NCBI RefSeq assembly: GCF_001702265.1
Contig: NZ_MAUE01000034.1
Coordinates: 21,708-85,707, forward strand
Direction of reading: 5' to 3'
Origin: Pseudomonas aylmerensis
GTDB lineage: Bacteria; Pseudomonadota; Gammaproteobacteria; Pseudomonadales; Pseudomonadaceae
DNA length: 64,000 nucleotides
Shown here: piece by piece, positions 1 through 8,459 of the stretch
How the letters are laid out: each line of letters starts with the position of its first letter
How positions within the stretch are numbered: the stretch's first letter is position 1
Position numbers and translations under genes: made by a program
The notes under the pieces: generated by a model
Seen by the model: the letters and a program-made list of their open reading frames with translations, nothing else
What the model was told of the DNA's origin: nothing
Databases searched by the model: none

Positions 1-67
1 TTGCCAAGAGCGTCATCGCGACTCTAACGTAACGGCCTGTTACCGACTAACGCCAATGAGCCAGTAA

Positions 68-856
68 ATGCCGCCTAAAGGACATGCCAACACCGTGCGC
101 CGCAGCGTGCCCGGGCTTTCCAGCCTGCCACGGCCGGTGTATGGCCGTACCGAATCGCTGCCCAACCGCGCACTGACGCGTCGGCACAGCCACCCGTGGG
201 TGCAATTGTCCTACGCGATCTCCGGGGTGCTGGAGATCCAGACCAGCGTCGGCCGCTTCGTCGCCCCGCCGCAACGCGCGGTGTGGATCCCGGCGGGCAT
301 GCCGCACCGGGTATTCAGCTCGCCGCACACGGAGATGCGCAGTTTGTACCTCGATTGCAGCGTCACCACCTGGGCGGCGGAGCGTTGCCAGGTGCTGGAG
401 GTGAGCAACCTGTTGCGCGAGTTAATCCGCAGCTTCAGTGAACTGCCAGTGGAGTACGCCGAGGATGGCCCGGACGGTCGGCTGGCCCAGGTGGTGCTCG
501 ACCAACTGGCGGCAGCGCCGCAGGTCGACCTGATGCTGCCATTGCCCCACGACCCACGCCTGCGCCAGATCTACCGCAGCCTCAACCTGCACCCGGAACA
601 GCAGACTACCCTGGGGCAGTGGAGCCAGAAGCTGGGCGTCAGCGAGAAAACCCTCAGCCGTTTGTTCTTGAGGGACACCGGCCTGACGTTCCGGGCCTGG
701 CGCCAGCGCCTGAGGCTATTGACCGCCCTGCCCGCCCTTGAGCAAGGCGAGCGGGTGACGGATGTGGCGCTGGGCTGTGGCTACGAATCCACCTCGGCAT
801 TCATCAATGCGTTTCGACAGCAGTTTGACGCGACGCCCGGTGAGTTCTTTCGCTGA
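68..856 (+). CDS. AraC-family transcriptional regulator
   Basis: 262-aa regulator. The N-terminal half is a cupin-like sensing domain (HSHPWVQLSY near residue 40, WIPAGMPHRV near 80). The last 100 residues are the double helix-turn-helix DNA-binding domain, with LGQWSQKLGVSEKTLSRLF as the first reading helix region and the second one at CGYESTSAFINAFRQQF just before the end. The ligand is not predictable. The start at the first ATG lacks a strong ribosome site, so a slightly different start is possible. The odd point is the 3' end: its last 25 codons are repeated three more times downstream in a 216-bp tandem array. The gene converges on the amidohydrolase at 1638. Confidence 0.9.
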   Translation: MPPKGHANTVRRSVPGLSSLPRPVYGRTESLPNRALTRRHSHPWVQLSYAISGVLEIQTSVGRFVAPPQRAVWIPAGMPHRVFSSPHTEMRSLYLDCSVTTWAAERCQVLEVSNLLRELIRSFSELPVEYAEDGPDGRLAQVVLDQLAAAPQVDLMLPLPHDPRLRQIYRSLNLHPEQQTTLGQWSQKLGVSEKTLSRLFLRDTGLTFRAWRQRLRLLTALPALEQGERVTDVALGCGYESTSAFINAFRQQFDATPGEFFR

Positions 857-1643
857 CCATGAGGTGAAGGAGATCCAAATGTGGGAGCGGGCTTGCCCGC
901 GAAAGCGGTGTGTCAGTCGACCTCTGCAGTGGCTGATCCAGCGTATTCGCGGGCAAGCCCGCTCCCACATTTTGACATTGCCTGTGTCTGCCAGGCATAC
1001 GAGTCCACCTCGGCATTCATCAATGCGTTTCGACAACAGTTTGATGCGACGCCCGGTGAGTTCTTTCGCTGACCATGAGGTGAAGGAGATCCAAAAGTGG
1101 GAGCGGGCTTGCTCGCGAAAGCGGTGTGTCAGTCGACCTCTGCAGTGGCTGATCCAGCGTATTCGCGAGCAAGCCCGCTCCCACATTTTGACATTGCATG
1201 TATCTGCCAGGCATACGAGCCCACCTCGGCATTCATCAATGCATTTCGACAGCAGTTTGATGCGACGCCCGGTGAGTTCTTTCGCTGACTATAAGGTGAA
1301 GGAGATCCAAAAGTGGGAGCGGGCTTGCCCGCGAAAGCGGTGTGTCAGTCGACCTCTGCAGTGGCTGATCCAGCGTATTCGCGGGCAAGCCCGCTCCCAC
1401 ATTTTGACATTGCCTGTGTCTGCCAGGCATACGAGTCCACCTCGGCATTCATCAATGCGTTTCGCCAGCAGTTTGATGCGACGCCCGGCGAGTTCTTTCG
1501 CTGACTATAAGGTGAAGGAGATCCAAGTGTGGGAGCGGGCTTGCCCGCGAAAGCGGTGTGTCAGTCGACCTCTGCAGTGGCTGATCCAGCGTATTCGCGA
1601 GCAAGCCCGCTCCCACATTTTGAATTGCATGTGTCTGCTAGGC
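782..1643. repeat. 216-bp tandem array: regulator 3' end plus REPIN, four copies
   Basis: Four copies start at about 782, 998, 1214 and 1430. Each holds the last 25 codons and stop of the AraC gene, a short spacer, and a REP pair (GTGGGAGCGGGCTTGC ... GCAAGCCCGCTCCCAC; heads at 881, 1097, 1313 and 1529). Each ends in a piece resembling the 3' end of the convergent amidohydrolase gene (tgtctgcYaggca). The junctions read ggca/tacga, so the array looks like tandem duplication of the whole intergenic region with both gene ends. In copy 2 both hairpin arms changed together (cttgctcgcg / cgcgagcaag), which keeps the pairing. Confidence 0.93.
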
Positions 1644-2873
1644 AGACGCCTTGGCCAGGATCGCCTGGAGCAACACGTCCGCCCCCGCCGTCGACCATTC
1701 GGGGGAAATTTCTTCCGCCTCGTTGTGGCTGAGCCCGTCCACGCAGGGCACGAAGATCATCGCGGTCGGCGCTACCTGGTTCAGGTAGCAGGCGTCATGC
1801 CCGGCGCCGGAGATCATCGGCCGCTGGCTGTAGCCGAGCTTTTCCGCGCTGGCCCGGACCACCTCGACACAGTCAGCGTCGAAGGCAATCGGCGCGTACT
1901 GGAAAATCTGCTTCACGCTGTGCTGCAAGCCAATCCCTGCGGCGATGCGTGCCACGGCGTCGCGCAATTGCTGATCCTGGCGTGCCAGCACCGCTTCGTC
2001 CGGGTGGCGAAACTCCACGCTGAAAAACACCCGCCCCGGCACTACGTTGCGCGAGTTGGGGAAGATGTTCGCCATGCCCACCGTCGCCCGTCCTTCGGCG
2101 CCCTGCTCCAGGCCCAGGCCATTGACGGCCTCGACCACCCGGGCGAAACCGAGCAGCGCATCCAGGCGATGGTCCATCGGCGTGGTGCCGGCGTGGGCGC
2201 TGCGCCCGCTCAATTCGACTTCGTACCAGCGCTGGCCCTGGGCGCCGGTGACGACACCGATGGTGATGCCTTGGGCTTCGAGAATCGGGCCTTGTTCGAT
2301 ATGCAGTTCGAACGCGGCATGCACGGCCTGACCGCCGACCGGATGGGGCCCGGCATAGCCGATCTGCTGCAAGGCCTCGCCAATGGTCACACCGGCCTTG
2401 TCCGCCCGGGACAGCCCGTATTCCAGGTCGAACACGCCAGCGTAGACCCCGGAAGAAATCATCGCCGGAGCAAAGCGCGAGCCTTCTTCGTTGGTCCAGT
2501 TGACCACCTCGATGGGGCGCTCGGTTTCGATGCCCAGGTCATTCAGGGTCCGCAGCACTTCCACACCGGCGAGCACGCCATAGATGCCGTCGTACTTGCC
2601 GCCAAAGGGTTGCGAGTCGCCATGCGAGCCGGTCAGCACCGGCGCCAGGTCATCATGTTTGCCGGCGCGGCGCGCAAAGATATTGCCCATGGCGTCGACC
2701 CGCACCGTGCAGCCGGCGGCTTCGCACCACTGCACGAAGAGGTCGCGGCCACGACGGTCTTCGTCGGTCAGCGCCAGGCGCGAGACGCCGCCCTTTTCGG
2801 TGGCGCCGATCTGCGCCATTTCCATCAGCGATGCCCACAGGCGTTCGCCATTGACCCGCGCCAGGTTACTCAT
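1638..2873 (-). CDS. M20-family N-carbamoyl amino acid amidohydrolase (AtcC / allantoate amidohydrolase type)
   Basis: About 411 aa, the usual length of Zn-dependent N-carbamoyl-L-amino acid hydrolases. Metal-site motifs are visible: TGSHGDSQPFGGKYDG near residue 85 (metal His and bridging Asp) and NEEGSRF near 130, followed by the dimerisation domain with HIEQGPILEAQG. The start was placed at MSNLARVNG because its ATGAGTAA overlaps the stop of the upstream gene by 8 bp, suggesting translational coupling; a form with 9 more residues starts at 2900. Pairing with a thiazoline hydrolase-like gene suggests a carbamoyl-cysteine-type substrate, by analogy with the known two-step L-ATC pathway of Pseudomonas. 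Other N-carbamoyl or ureido substrates remain possible. Confidence 0.85.
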   Translation of the reverse strand: MSNLARVNGERLWASLMEMAQIGATEKGGVSRLALTDEDRRGRDLFVQWCEAAGCTVRVDAMGNIFARRAGKHDDLAPVLTGSHGDSQPFGGKYDGIYGVLAGVEVLRTLNDLGIETERPIEVVNWTNEEGSRFAPAMISSGVYAGVFDLEYGLSRADKAGVTIGEALQQIGYAGPHPVGGQAVHAAFELHIEQGPILEAQGITIGVVTGAQGQRWYEVELSGRSAHAGTTPMDHRLDALLGFARVVEAVNGLGLEQGAEGRATVGMANIFPNSRNVVPGRVFFSVEFRHPDEAVLARQDQQLRDAVARIAAGIGLQHSVKQIFQYAPIAFDADCVEVVRASAEKLGYSQRPMISGAGHDACYLNQVAPTAMIFVPCVDGLSHNEAEEISPEWSTAGADVLLQAILAKASA

Positions 2874-3348
2874 GGGGTTTGGCCCGATAGCGGAAATCAC
2901 AGTGGTGCGCGCCGCCCATGATGGTCTGGGTGCGGGTCAGTTCGATGTCCGGGTTGTAGCCGACGATAAACAACTCGTCGCGGTTGCACGACAACAAGTG
3001 GCCGATCTCGCCCAGGCCCATCTCGTGGTACATCTCGGCGTAGCGGCAGCGCTTGACGTCGTAGTCATAGTGCTCGGCATCGCTGGCGATGATCTCGACC
3101 TTGAGTGCGTCGTCCTTTTCCCACAGCACTTGCAGTTCGACAAAACTCTTGAGGTCGGCGCCCTGCTCTTCCAGCGCGGCAAAATGCTTGCCGGCCTGAA
3201 TCGCCGCGTTGCCAACGGCCTCGCCGATCACGGCGGCGGCAAAGGTCTTGCCCTGCTCGCGCACCAGGATCTCGTAGATCGGCTTGATGATTTCGGCTTC
3301 GATCCGCCGCCGGGCAAGAATGCCCAGTTCACCTTCCAGATTGCTCAT
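2866..3348 (-). CDS. L-2-amino-thiazoline-4-carboxylate hydrolase family protein
   Basis: 160 aa with the signature of the ATC hydrolase family: a helical N-terminal region and the closing motif GGAHHCDFRYR. Characterised members open the ring of L-2-amino-thiazoline-4-carboxylate to a carbamoyl-cysteine, which the amidohydrolase encoded next then cleaves to cysteine. A good Shine-Dalgarno (ACGGAGG) precedes the ATG at 3348. It is the penultimate gene of the liv-type operon, so the transporter probably imports the substrate. The assignment rests on the C-terminal motif and the partner gene; the exact substrate is inferred. Confidence 0.75.
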   Translation of the reverse strand: MSNLEGELGILARRRIEAEIIKPIYEILVREQGKTFAAAVIGEAVGNAAIQAGKHFAALEEQGADLKSFVELQVLWEKDDALKVEIIASDAEHYDYDVKRCRYAEMYHEMGLGEIGHLLSCNRDELFIVGYNPDIELTRTQTIMGGAHHCDFRYRAKPHE

Positions 3349-3409
3349 TGTGTGCCTCCGTCAGCTCCACAAAACCTATTGATTGCCCCCACACTGAGAG
3401 GCTTTTCCG

Positions 3410-3541
3410 TGGCGAGCGGGCTTGCCCCGCGTTGGGCTGCAAAGCAGCCCCAATAAGCACGCCGCGCTGTCTCAGATACGCCTCGGCAGCTGATTTGGCG
3501 GCGGCTTCGCCACCCAACGCGGGACAAGCCCACTCACCACA
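3410..3541. repeat. REPIN-like inverted repeat (GCGGGCTTGCCCCGCG class)
   Basis: Two REP-like sequences in opposite orientation, GAGCGGGCTTGCCCCGCGTT on the left and its near-complement on the right, with internal arms ggctgcaaagcagcc and ggcggcttcgccacc. It lies between the binding-protein gene and the thiazoline hydrolase gene inside the operon. The same class recurs at 27743, 28024 and 63593. Confidence 0.85.
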
Positions 3542-3570
3542 CCAGCAGTTCGCCGGCCAGACGTCGGCGG

Positions 3571-4710
3571 TTATTGACCGCCTGCCACACTTACCGGCTG
3601 CCATTGATTGGCCTTGACCTGGTAAACGGTGAACGACGGTTTCTTCAAGTTACCCTCGGCATCGAAGGCAATAGTGCCGGTCACGCCCGGGTAACTGATG
3701 GCGCGCAGCACCGGCAGGTACTTCTGCGGATCCACCGAATCGGCCTTTTCAATCGCCGCCACCAGCACGCCGACGCCGTCGTAGGCAAACGGCGCGTGCA
3801 GTTCGATATTGGTTTTGTAGCGTTCTTTATAGGCCTGTTCGAACGCCTTGCCACCCGGCATCTGTGCAACCGCCAGGCCCGGCTCCAGGGCTATGACGCC
3901 CTCGCCTTCGTTCTGCGCCAGTTGCAGGAAGGTCTGGCTGACAAACCCGCCGGCCCCCATCAACGGTGCCTTGATGCCTAACTGCTTGATGCGTCGGGCC
4001 AGCGGCGCGGCCTGGGCGTCAACGCCGCCGAAGAAGATCAGGTCGGGGTTCTGGCTGCGGATGTTGGTAAGCACCGCGCTGAAGTCGATGGTCTTGTCGT
4101 CGACATATTCACGGGCAACCACCTTGGCGCCCCCGGCCTGGATGGATTTGACGAACTGGTCCGCCAGGCCCTGGCCGAAGGCGGTGCGGTCGTCGATCAC
4201 GGCAATGCGCTGCGCCTTGAGCGTGTTCAAGGCATAGGCGCCGGCCACCTGACCGCCATCGTCGTCATGGCCCATGATGCGGAAACTGGTGTCAAAACCC
4301 TGCTGCGTGTAGGCATGCCCCGTGGCCACCGGCGCGACCTGGGCGATGCCGGCGTCGTGGTACACCCGCGCCGCCGGAATGCTGGTGCCGGTATTCCAGT
4401 GACCGACCACGCCGACCACGCCCTCATCCACCAGGCGCTGGGCGACGGTCACGGCTGTGCGCGGGTCAGACTGGTCGTCTTCGGACACCAGCTTGAAAGT
4501 CACCGCTTCACCGTTGATCTTCGGGTGCTGGGCGTTGGCCCGGTCGATGGCCAGTTGCGCGCCATTTTCCAGGTCTTTGCCGATCCGCGCGGACGGGCCG
4601 GTCAGCGGGCCCGCCAAGCCAATCAACACGGTCTGGTCGGCCTGGGCCACGGCGCTTGCCAGGCTGCTCAGGGCCAGGCCTATCAATACGGTTTGCTTCA
4701 AAGTCTTCAT
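3571..4710 (-). CDS. Branched-chain amino acid-type ABC transporter substrate-binding protein
   Basis: 379-aa periplasmic type I binding protein of the LivK/LivJ family. A signal peptide (MKTLKQTVLIGLALSSLASA, cleaved near AQA-DQ) is followed by the family N-terminus TVLIGLAGPLTGPSARIGKD and the lobe-2 pattern FAYDGVGVLVAAIEKA. It is encoded after the ATPase and permease genes of the same operon. The neighbouring hydrolases suggest that the ligand is an amino-acid-like thiazoline or N-carbamoyl compound rather than leucine, but that is inference. Confidence 0.9.
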   Translation of the reverse strand: MKTLKQTVLIGLALSSLASAVAQADQTVLIGLAGPLTGPSARIGKDLENGAQLAIDRANAQHPKINGEAVTFKLVSEDDQSDPRTAVTVAQRLVDEGVVGVVGHWNTGTSIPAARVYHDAGIAQVAPVATGHAYTQQGFDTSFRIMGHDDDGGQVAGAYALNTLKAQRIAVIDDRTAFGQGLADQFVKSIQAGGAKVVAREYVDDKTIDFSAVLTNIRSQNPDLIFFGGVDAQAAPLARRIKQLGIKAPLMGAGGFVSQTFLQLAQNEGEGVIALEPGLAVAQMPGGKAFEQAYKERYKTNIELHAPFAYDGVGVLVAAIEKADSVDPQKYLPVLRAISYPGVTGTIAFDAEGNLKKPSFTVYQVKANQWQPVSVAGGQ

Positions 4711-4778
4711 CAGTCGTTCCTGTGTCTTTTCGGGCGGGTCGAAACACGCCGGGCGTCCGGTAGCGTCATGGTTGGGTT

Positions 4779-5495
4779 CTATTCACCGAGGTAGGCGCTG
4801 CGCACCTCGGGGTGTTCAAGCAATGCGGCGGACGGACCGACAAGGCTGATGCGCCCGGTGTCCATCACGTACGCGCGGTCGGTGACCTGCAGCGCCAGCC
4901 GAGCGTTCTGCTCCACCAGCAACAACGTCATGCCCTGGCGGCAGACGTCGTCGATCACCTGGAAGATCTTCTCGACCATGATCGGCGCCAGGCCCATGGA
5001 CGGCTCATCGAGGATCAGCAGGCGCGGGCGCGACAGCAGCGCACGGGCCAGGGCGAGCATCTGTTGCTCACCGCCTGACAGCAGCCCGGCGGACTGTTGC
5101 AGGCGCTCTTCGAGGCGCGGGAAGTGTTCGAACAATTGGCGCATTTCACGCTGCACCTGCGCGTGGTCGCGGCGCACAAAAGCGCCGGCCTGCAGGTTTT
5201 CCAGCACACTCATCCGCGCAAAAATCCCGCGCCCTTCCGGCACCATGGCGATACCCTGGCGCAGCAGTTGGTCCGGTGCCTGGCCTCGAATCGAGCGCCC
5301 GGCAAACCGGATCGTGCCCTTGGCGGCCGGCAGCAGGCCGGTCAACGCCTTGAGGCTGGAGGTCTTGCCGGCGCCATTGGCACCGATCAGCGTCACGCGT
5401 TCGCCTTCGGCGATCTGCAGGTCCAGGGACTTGACCGCCTCGATCGCGCCGTAGCGCACCTGCAAACCGTCGACGTGCAACAGGGCTTCAGACAT
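4779..5495 (-). CDS. livF: LivF-type ABC transporter ATP-binding protein
   Basis: About 238 aa. Walker A GANGAGKTSS, signature LSGGEQQMLALARAL, Walker B LLILDEPSMGLAP and a switch His in VEQNARLAL are all present, with the LivF-typical VPEGRGIF stretch. The ATG at 5495 overlaps the stop of the LivG gene by 8 bp (ATGTCTGA); a GTG two codons upstream is the alternative. It forms the ATPase heterodimer with LivG for the divergent-LysR-linked operon. Confidence 0.93.
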   Translation of the reverse strand: MSEALLHVDGLQVRYGAIEAVKSLDLQIAEGERVTLIGANGAGKTSSLKALTGLLPAAKGTIRFAGRSIRGQAPDQLLRQGIAMVPEGRGIFARMSVLENLQAGAFVRRDHAQVQREMRQLFEHFPRLEERLQQSAGLLSGGEQQMLALARALLSRPRLLILDEPSMGLAPIMVEKIFQVIDDVCRQGMTLLLVEQNARLALQVTDRAYVMDTGRISLVGPSAALLEHPEVRSAYLGE

Positions 5496-6261
5496 GTGCA
5501 CTGGCTCCCAAATAGGCCTGGATCACCGCCGGGTGCTGACGCACCTCGGCCGGTGGCCCGACGGCAATAACCTGGCCGTAATCGAGCACACTGATGCGGT
5601 CGCACACGCCCATCACCAGCTTGACGTCGTGCTCGATCAACAACAGCGTGTGGCCGTCGTCGCGGATTTTTTCCAGCAGGCCGCGCAGTTGCACCTTCTC
5701 ACTGGCGTTCATGCCCGCCGCCGGTTCGTCCAGCGCCAGCAGGCGCGGTTCGGTGGCCAGCGCGCGGGCGATTTCCAGGCGGCGCTGGTGGCCGTAGCTC
5801 AGGCTGTCGGCGCGGTAGTTGGCAAAGCCGGCCAGGCCCACATAGGCGAGCAAACGGTGGGCATGCGCGCGGGTTTGCGCCTCTTCATCACGGGCGCGGC
5901 GATGGCGGCTCAAGGCGGCCCACAGGCCGTTGCGGGTGCGCACATGGCGCCCGACCATGACGTTTTCCAGCGCGCTCATGGCATTGAACAGGCGGATATT
6001 CTGGAACGTGCGCGCGATGCCTGCTTCGGCCACCTGGTGCACGCTGGTCGGCCGGTACTCGCGCCCGTCCAGCTGGAAGCGCCCGGAATCCGGGGTGTAG
6101 AGGCCGGTCATGACATTGAAGAAGGTGGTCTTGCCGGCGCCATTGGGGCCGATCAGCCCGTAGATTTCGCCGGGCTGGATGCTCAGGCTCACGTCGGTCA
6201 GCGCCGCGACGCCGCCGAAGTGCTTGTTGACCTGGTCAATCTGCAACAACGGTGCGTTCAT
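5488..6261 (-). CDS. livG: LivG-type ABC transporter ATP-binding protein
   Basis: 257 aa. Walker A is GPNGAGKTTFFNVMTG, the signature region LSYGHQRRLEIARAL is the LivG variant, and Walker B is LLALDEPAAGMN. The start at 6261 is chosen because AAAGGAGT lies just upstream and the ATGA overlaps the LivM stop; a start seven codons upstream would lose that spacing. Confidence 0.94.
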   Translation of the reverse strand: MNAPLLQIDQVNKHFGGVAALTDVSLSIQPGEIYGLIGPNGAGKTTFFNVMTGLYTPDSGRFQLDGREYRPTSVHQVAEAGIARTFQNIRLFNAMSALENVMVGRHVRTRNGLWAALSRHRRARDEEAQTRAHAHRLLAYVGLAGFANYRADSLSYGHQRRLEIARALATEPRLLALDEPAAGMNASEKVQLRGLLEKIRDDGHTLLLIEHDVKLVMGVCDRISVLDYGQVIAVGPPAEVRQHPAVIQAYLGASAHV

Positions 6262-7343
6262 CGTGCCACTCCTTTGGGCCATAGCCCGGCAGGTCGATAG
6301 AGCATCGCCAGGATCAGCGCCAGGCCGTAGAACAACTGACGGATGATTTCCGGGTCGACCAGTACCTGGCCGAACAGCGCCTGCTGCAGCGGGCCCATGC
6401 TTGCGCGCAGGGCTTCGGGCAGCGCAGCCAGCAGCACGCAGCCGAGCATCACCCCGGGGATATGGCCCATGCCGCCGAGCACCACCATCGCCAGCACCGC
6501 GATGGACTCATTGAGGGTGAACGATTCCGGCGAGACAAAACCCTGGAACGCTGCGAACAGCGCGCCGCTCACGCCGCCGAACGCGGCGCCAATCGCGAAC
6601 GCCAGCAGCTTGAGGCGCACGGTGTTCACGCCCATGGCCTGCGCCGCTTCTTCGTCTTCGCGGATCGCCACCCAGGCGCGGCCAATGCGCGAGCGCTCGA
6701 GGCGAATGCAGGCGAACAGGATCAGCACCACCAGCGCGGCAAACAGGTAGTAATAGAGGTACACCGACGGCAGGCGCAGGCCGAACAGCTCCTGGGTGCG
6801 CCCCAGGTTCACACCCAGCAGGCTGACCGGATCGACTTGCGAAATGCCTTTGGGGCCGTTGGTGATATTCACCGGACGATCGAGGTTGCGCAGCAGGATG
6901 CGGATGATCTCGCCAAAGCCGAGGGTGACGATGGCCAGGTAGTCGCCACGCAGGCGCAAGGTCGGCGCCCCGAGCACCACCCCGCAGCCGGCGGCGAGCA
7001 AAGCGCCCAATGGCAGGATCAGCCAGATCGAGGTGTGCATCCCCGCCGGCAGCCACGCCACCAGCGCCGGGAACTGCTGCAACAGGTGCGGCGACGACAG
7101 CAGCGCGGCAAGGTAGGCGCCCACCGCGTAGAACGCGATAAAGCCCATGTCCAGCAGCCCGGCGTAGCCGACCACGATGTTCAGCCCGAGGGCGAGCATG
7201 ATGTACAGCAAGGCAAAATCCAGGGTGCGTACCCAGGTGTTGCCGCCGGCATGCCCGACGATCCACGGCGCCAGCACCAGGGCCACGGCGAATAGTAGCA
7301 GGCCGAGGGTCGCGCGTTTGTTGGCGGTCAGAGAGTGGCTCAT
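6258..7343 (-). CDS. livM: LivM-type ABC transporter permease
   Basis: 361-aa inner-membrane permease of the branched-chain amino acid class with about nine or ten hydrophobic segments. Family motifs include YIMLALGLNIVVGYAGLLDM near residue 50 and IREDEEAAQAMGVN, the coupling-helix region facing the ATPase. Its ATG overlaps the LivH stop (ATGA) and its stop overlaps the LivG start, so the whole set is translationally coupled. Confidence 0.94.
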   Translation of the reverse strand: MSHSLTANKRATLGLLLFAVALVLAPWIVGHAGGNTWVRTLDFALLYIMLALGLNIVVGYAGLLDMGFIAFYAVGAYLAALLSSPHLLQQFPALVAWLPAGMHTSIWLILPLGALLAAGCGVVLGAPTLRLRGDYLAIVTLGFGEIIRILLRNLDRPVNITNGPKGISQVDPVSLLGVNLGRTQELFGLRLPSVYLYYYLFAALVVLILFACIRLERSRIGRAWVAIREDEEAAQAMGVNTVRLKLLAFAIGAAFGGVSGALFAAFQGFVSPESFTLNESIAVLAMVVLGGMGHIPGVMLGCVLLAALPEALRASMGPLQQALFGQVLVDPEIIRQLFYGLALILAMLYRPAGLWPKGVAR

Positions 7344-8287
7344 GCGCGCGTCGCCAAGCGTTCGCCGAGCAGCCCGGACGGCCGGAATACCAGCACCGCG
7401 ATCAACACGATAAAGGCGAACACATCCTGGTAATTACTGCCGAACACGCCGTTGGTGGCGGCACCGAGATAGCCGGTGCCCAGGGCTTCGATCAGCCCCA
7501 GCAGCAGGCCACCGAGCATCGCGCCCTTGAGGTTGCCGATACCGCCCAGCACCGCTGCGGTAAAGGCCTTGATCCCCGGCAAGAAGCCCATGTAGAAATG
7601 CGCGCTGCCGTAGTTGCTGGCCATCATCACCCCGGCCAGCGCCGCCAGGGCACCGCCGATGGCGAAGGTGAGCACAATGATGCGGTTGGGGTTGATGCCC
7701 ATCAGGCTGGCGACTTGCGGGTTCTCTGCCACGGCGCGCATCGCCCGGCCAAAGCGGGTGCGCTCGACCAGCACCAGCAGCGCGACCATCACCGACAACG
7801 CGATGGCGATGGTGGTCAGCGCGGTGGCGTTGGTGATCGCCGGGTGCGCCGAAGCGCCGGCCAACACTTCGATGGGCTCCAGCGGCAGCAGTTGCGGGAA
7901 CATCTGCGGGTTGCGCGTCCACACCAGCATGGCGAGGGTCTGCAGCAGCAGCGACACGCCGATCCCACTGATCAGCGGCGCCAGGCGCGGGGCGTGGCGC
8001 AGGCGGCGATAGGCCACACGCTCGATCACCACGGCCAGCAGCGCACAGAACGCCATCGCGACCAGCGTGGCCAACAGCAACACCAGCACCGGCGGCAATG
8101 CCGGCCAGGTGGCTTGCAGCAGGCGGATCACCGACAGGCCCACCAGCGCGCCGATCATCAACACATCGCCATGGGCAAAGTTGATGATGCGCAAAATGCC
8201 GTAGACCATGGTGTAACCCAGGGCCACCAGCGCGTAGAGACTGCCCGTCATCAAGCCATTGAGCAGTTGTTGGATAAACCCATCCAT
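7340..8287 (-). CDS. livH: LivH-type ABC transporter permease
   Basis: 315-aa permease and first gene of the operon. The start MDGFIQQLLNGLMTGSLYAL is the usual LivH N-terminus; a reading 15 codons longer exists but is unlikely. Hydrophobic helices alternate with the coupling loop AVAENPQVASLMGINPNR. The upstream 170 bp, shared with the divergent LysR gene, is AT-rich and should contain the operon promoter. Confidence 0.93.
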   Translation of the reverse strand: MDGFIQQLLNGLMTGSLYALVALGYTMVYGILRIINFAHGDVLMIGALVGLSVIRLLQATWPALPPVLVLLLATLVAMAFCALLAVVIERVAYRRLRHAPRLAPLISGIGVSLLLQTLAMLVWTRNPQMFPQLLPLEPIEVLAGASAHPAITNATALTTIAIALSVMVALLVLVERTRFGRAMRAVAENPQVASLMGINPNRIIVLTFAIGGALAALAGVMMASNYGSAHFYMGFLPGIKAFTAAVLGGIGNLKGAMLGGLLLGLIEALGTGYLGAATNGVFGSNYQDVFAFIVLIAVLVFRPSGLLGERLATRA

Positions 8288-8368
8288 CAGGACCCTGAAC
8301 CTCAGTGCGTACAAGGGCGGCACACTAAGCATCTATTCTGTTTTTATCAAATATCAGAAAGTCATATG

Positions 8369-8387
8369 GTTATACCAAAGCGATAAC
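8369..8387. promoter_or_regulatory. Inverted repeat in the liv operon / LysR divergent promoter
   Basis: GTTAT-N9-ATAAC lies in the AT-rich gap between the divergent livH-type operon and the LysR gene. Such dyads with T and A at the ends are typical binding sites of LysR-type regulators, which often sit in shared promoters like this one. Role inferred from position only. Confidence 0.4.
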
Positions 8388-8459
8388 AGGCTATTTACGC
8401 CATATATACGGCATTTATGGCTCTTTATTTGCGCAGAGTGTTGGTATTTAATTCAACAC

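Noticed and set aside
762..2921. 719-codon open frame on the plus strand across the repeat and the amidohydrolase gene
   Set aside because: The 216-bp unit is divisible by three so the frame stays open; the rest is antisense to a clear M20 hydrolase. No ribosome site.
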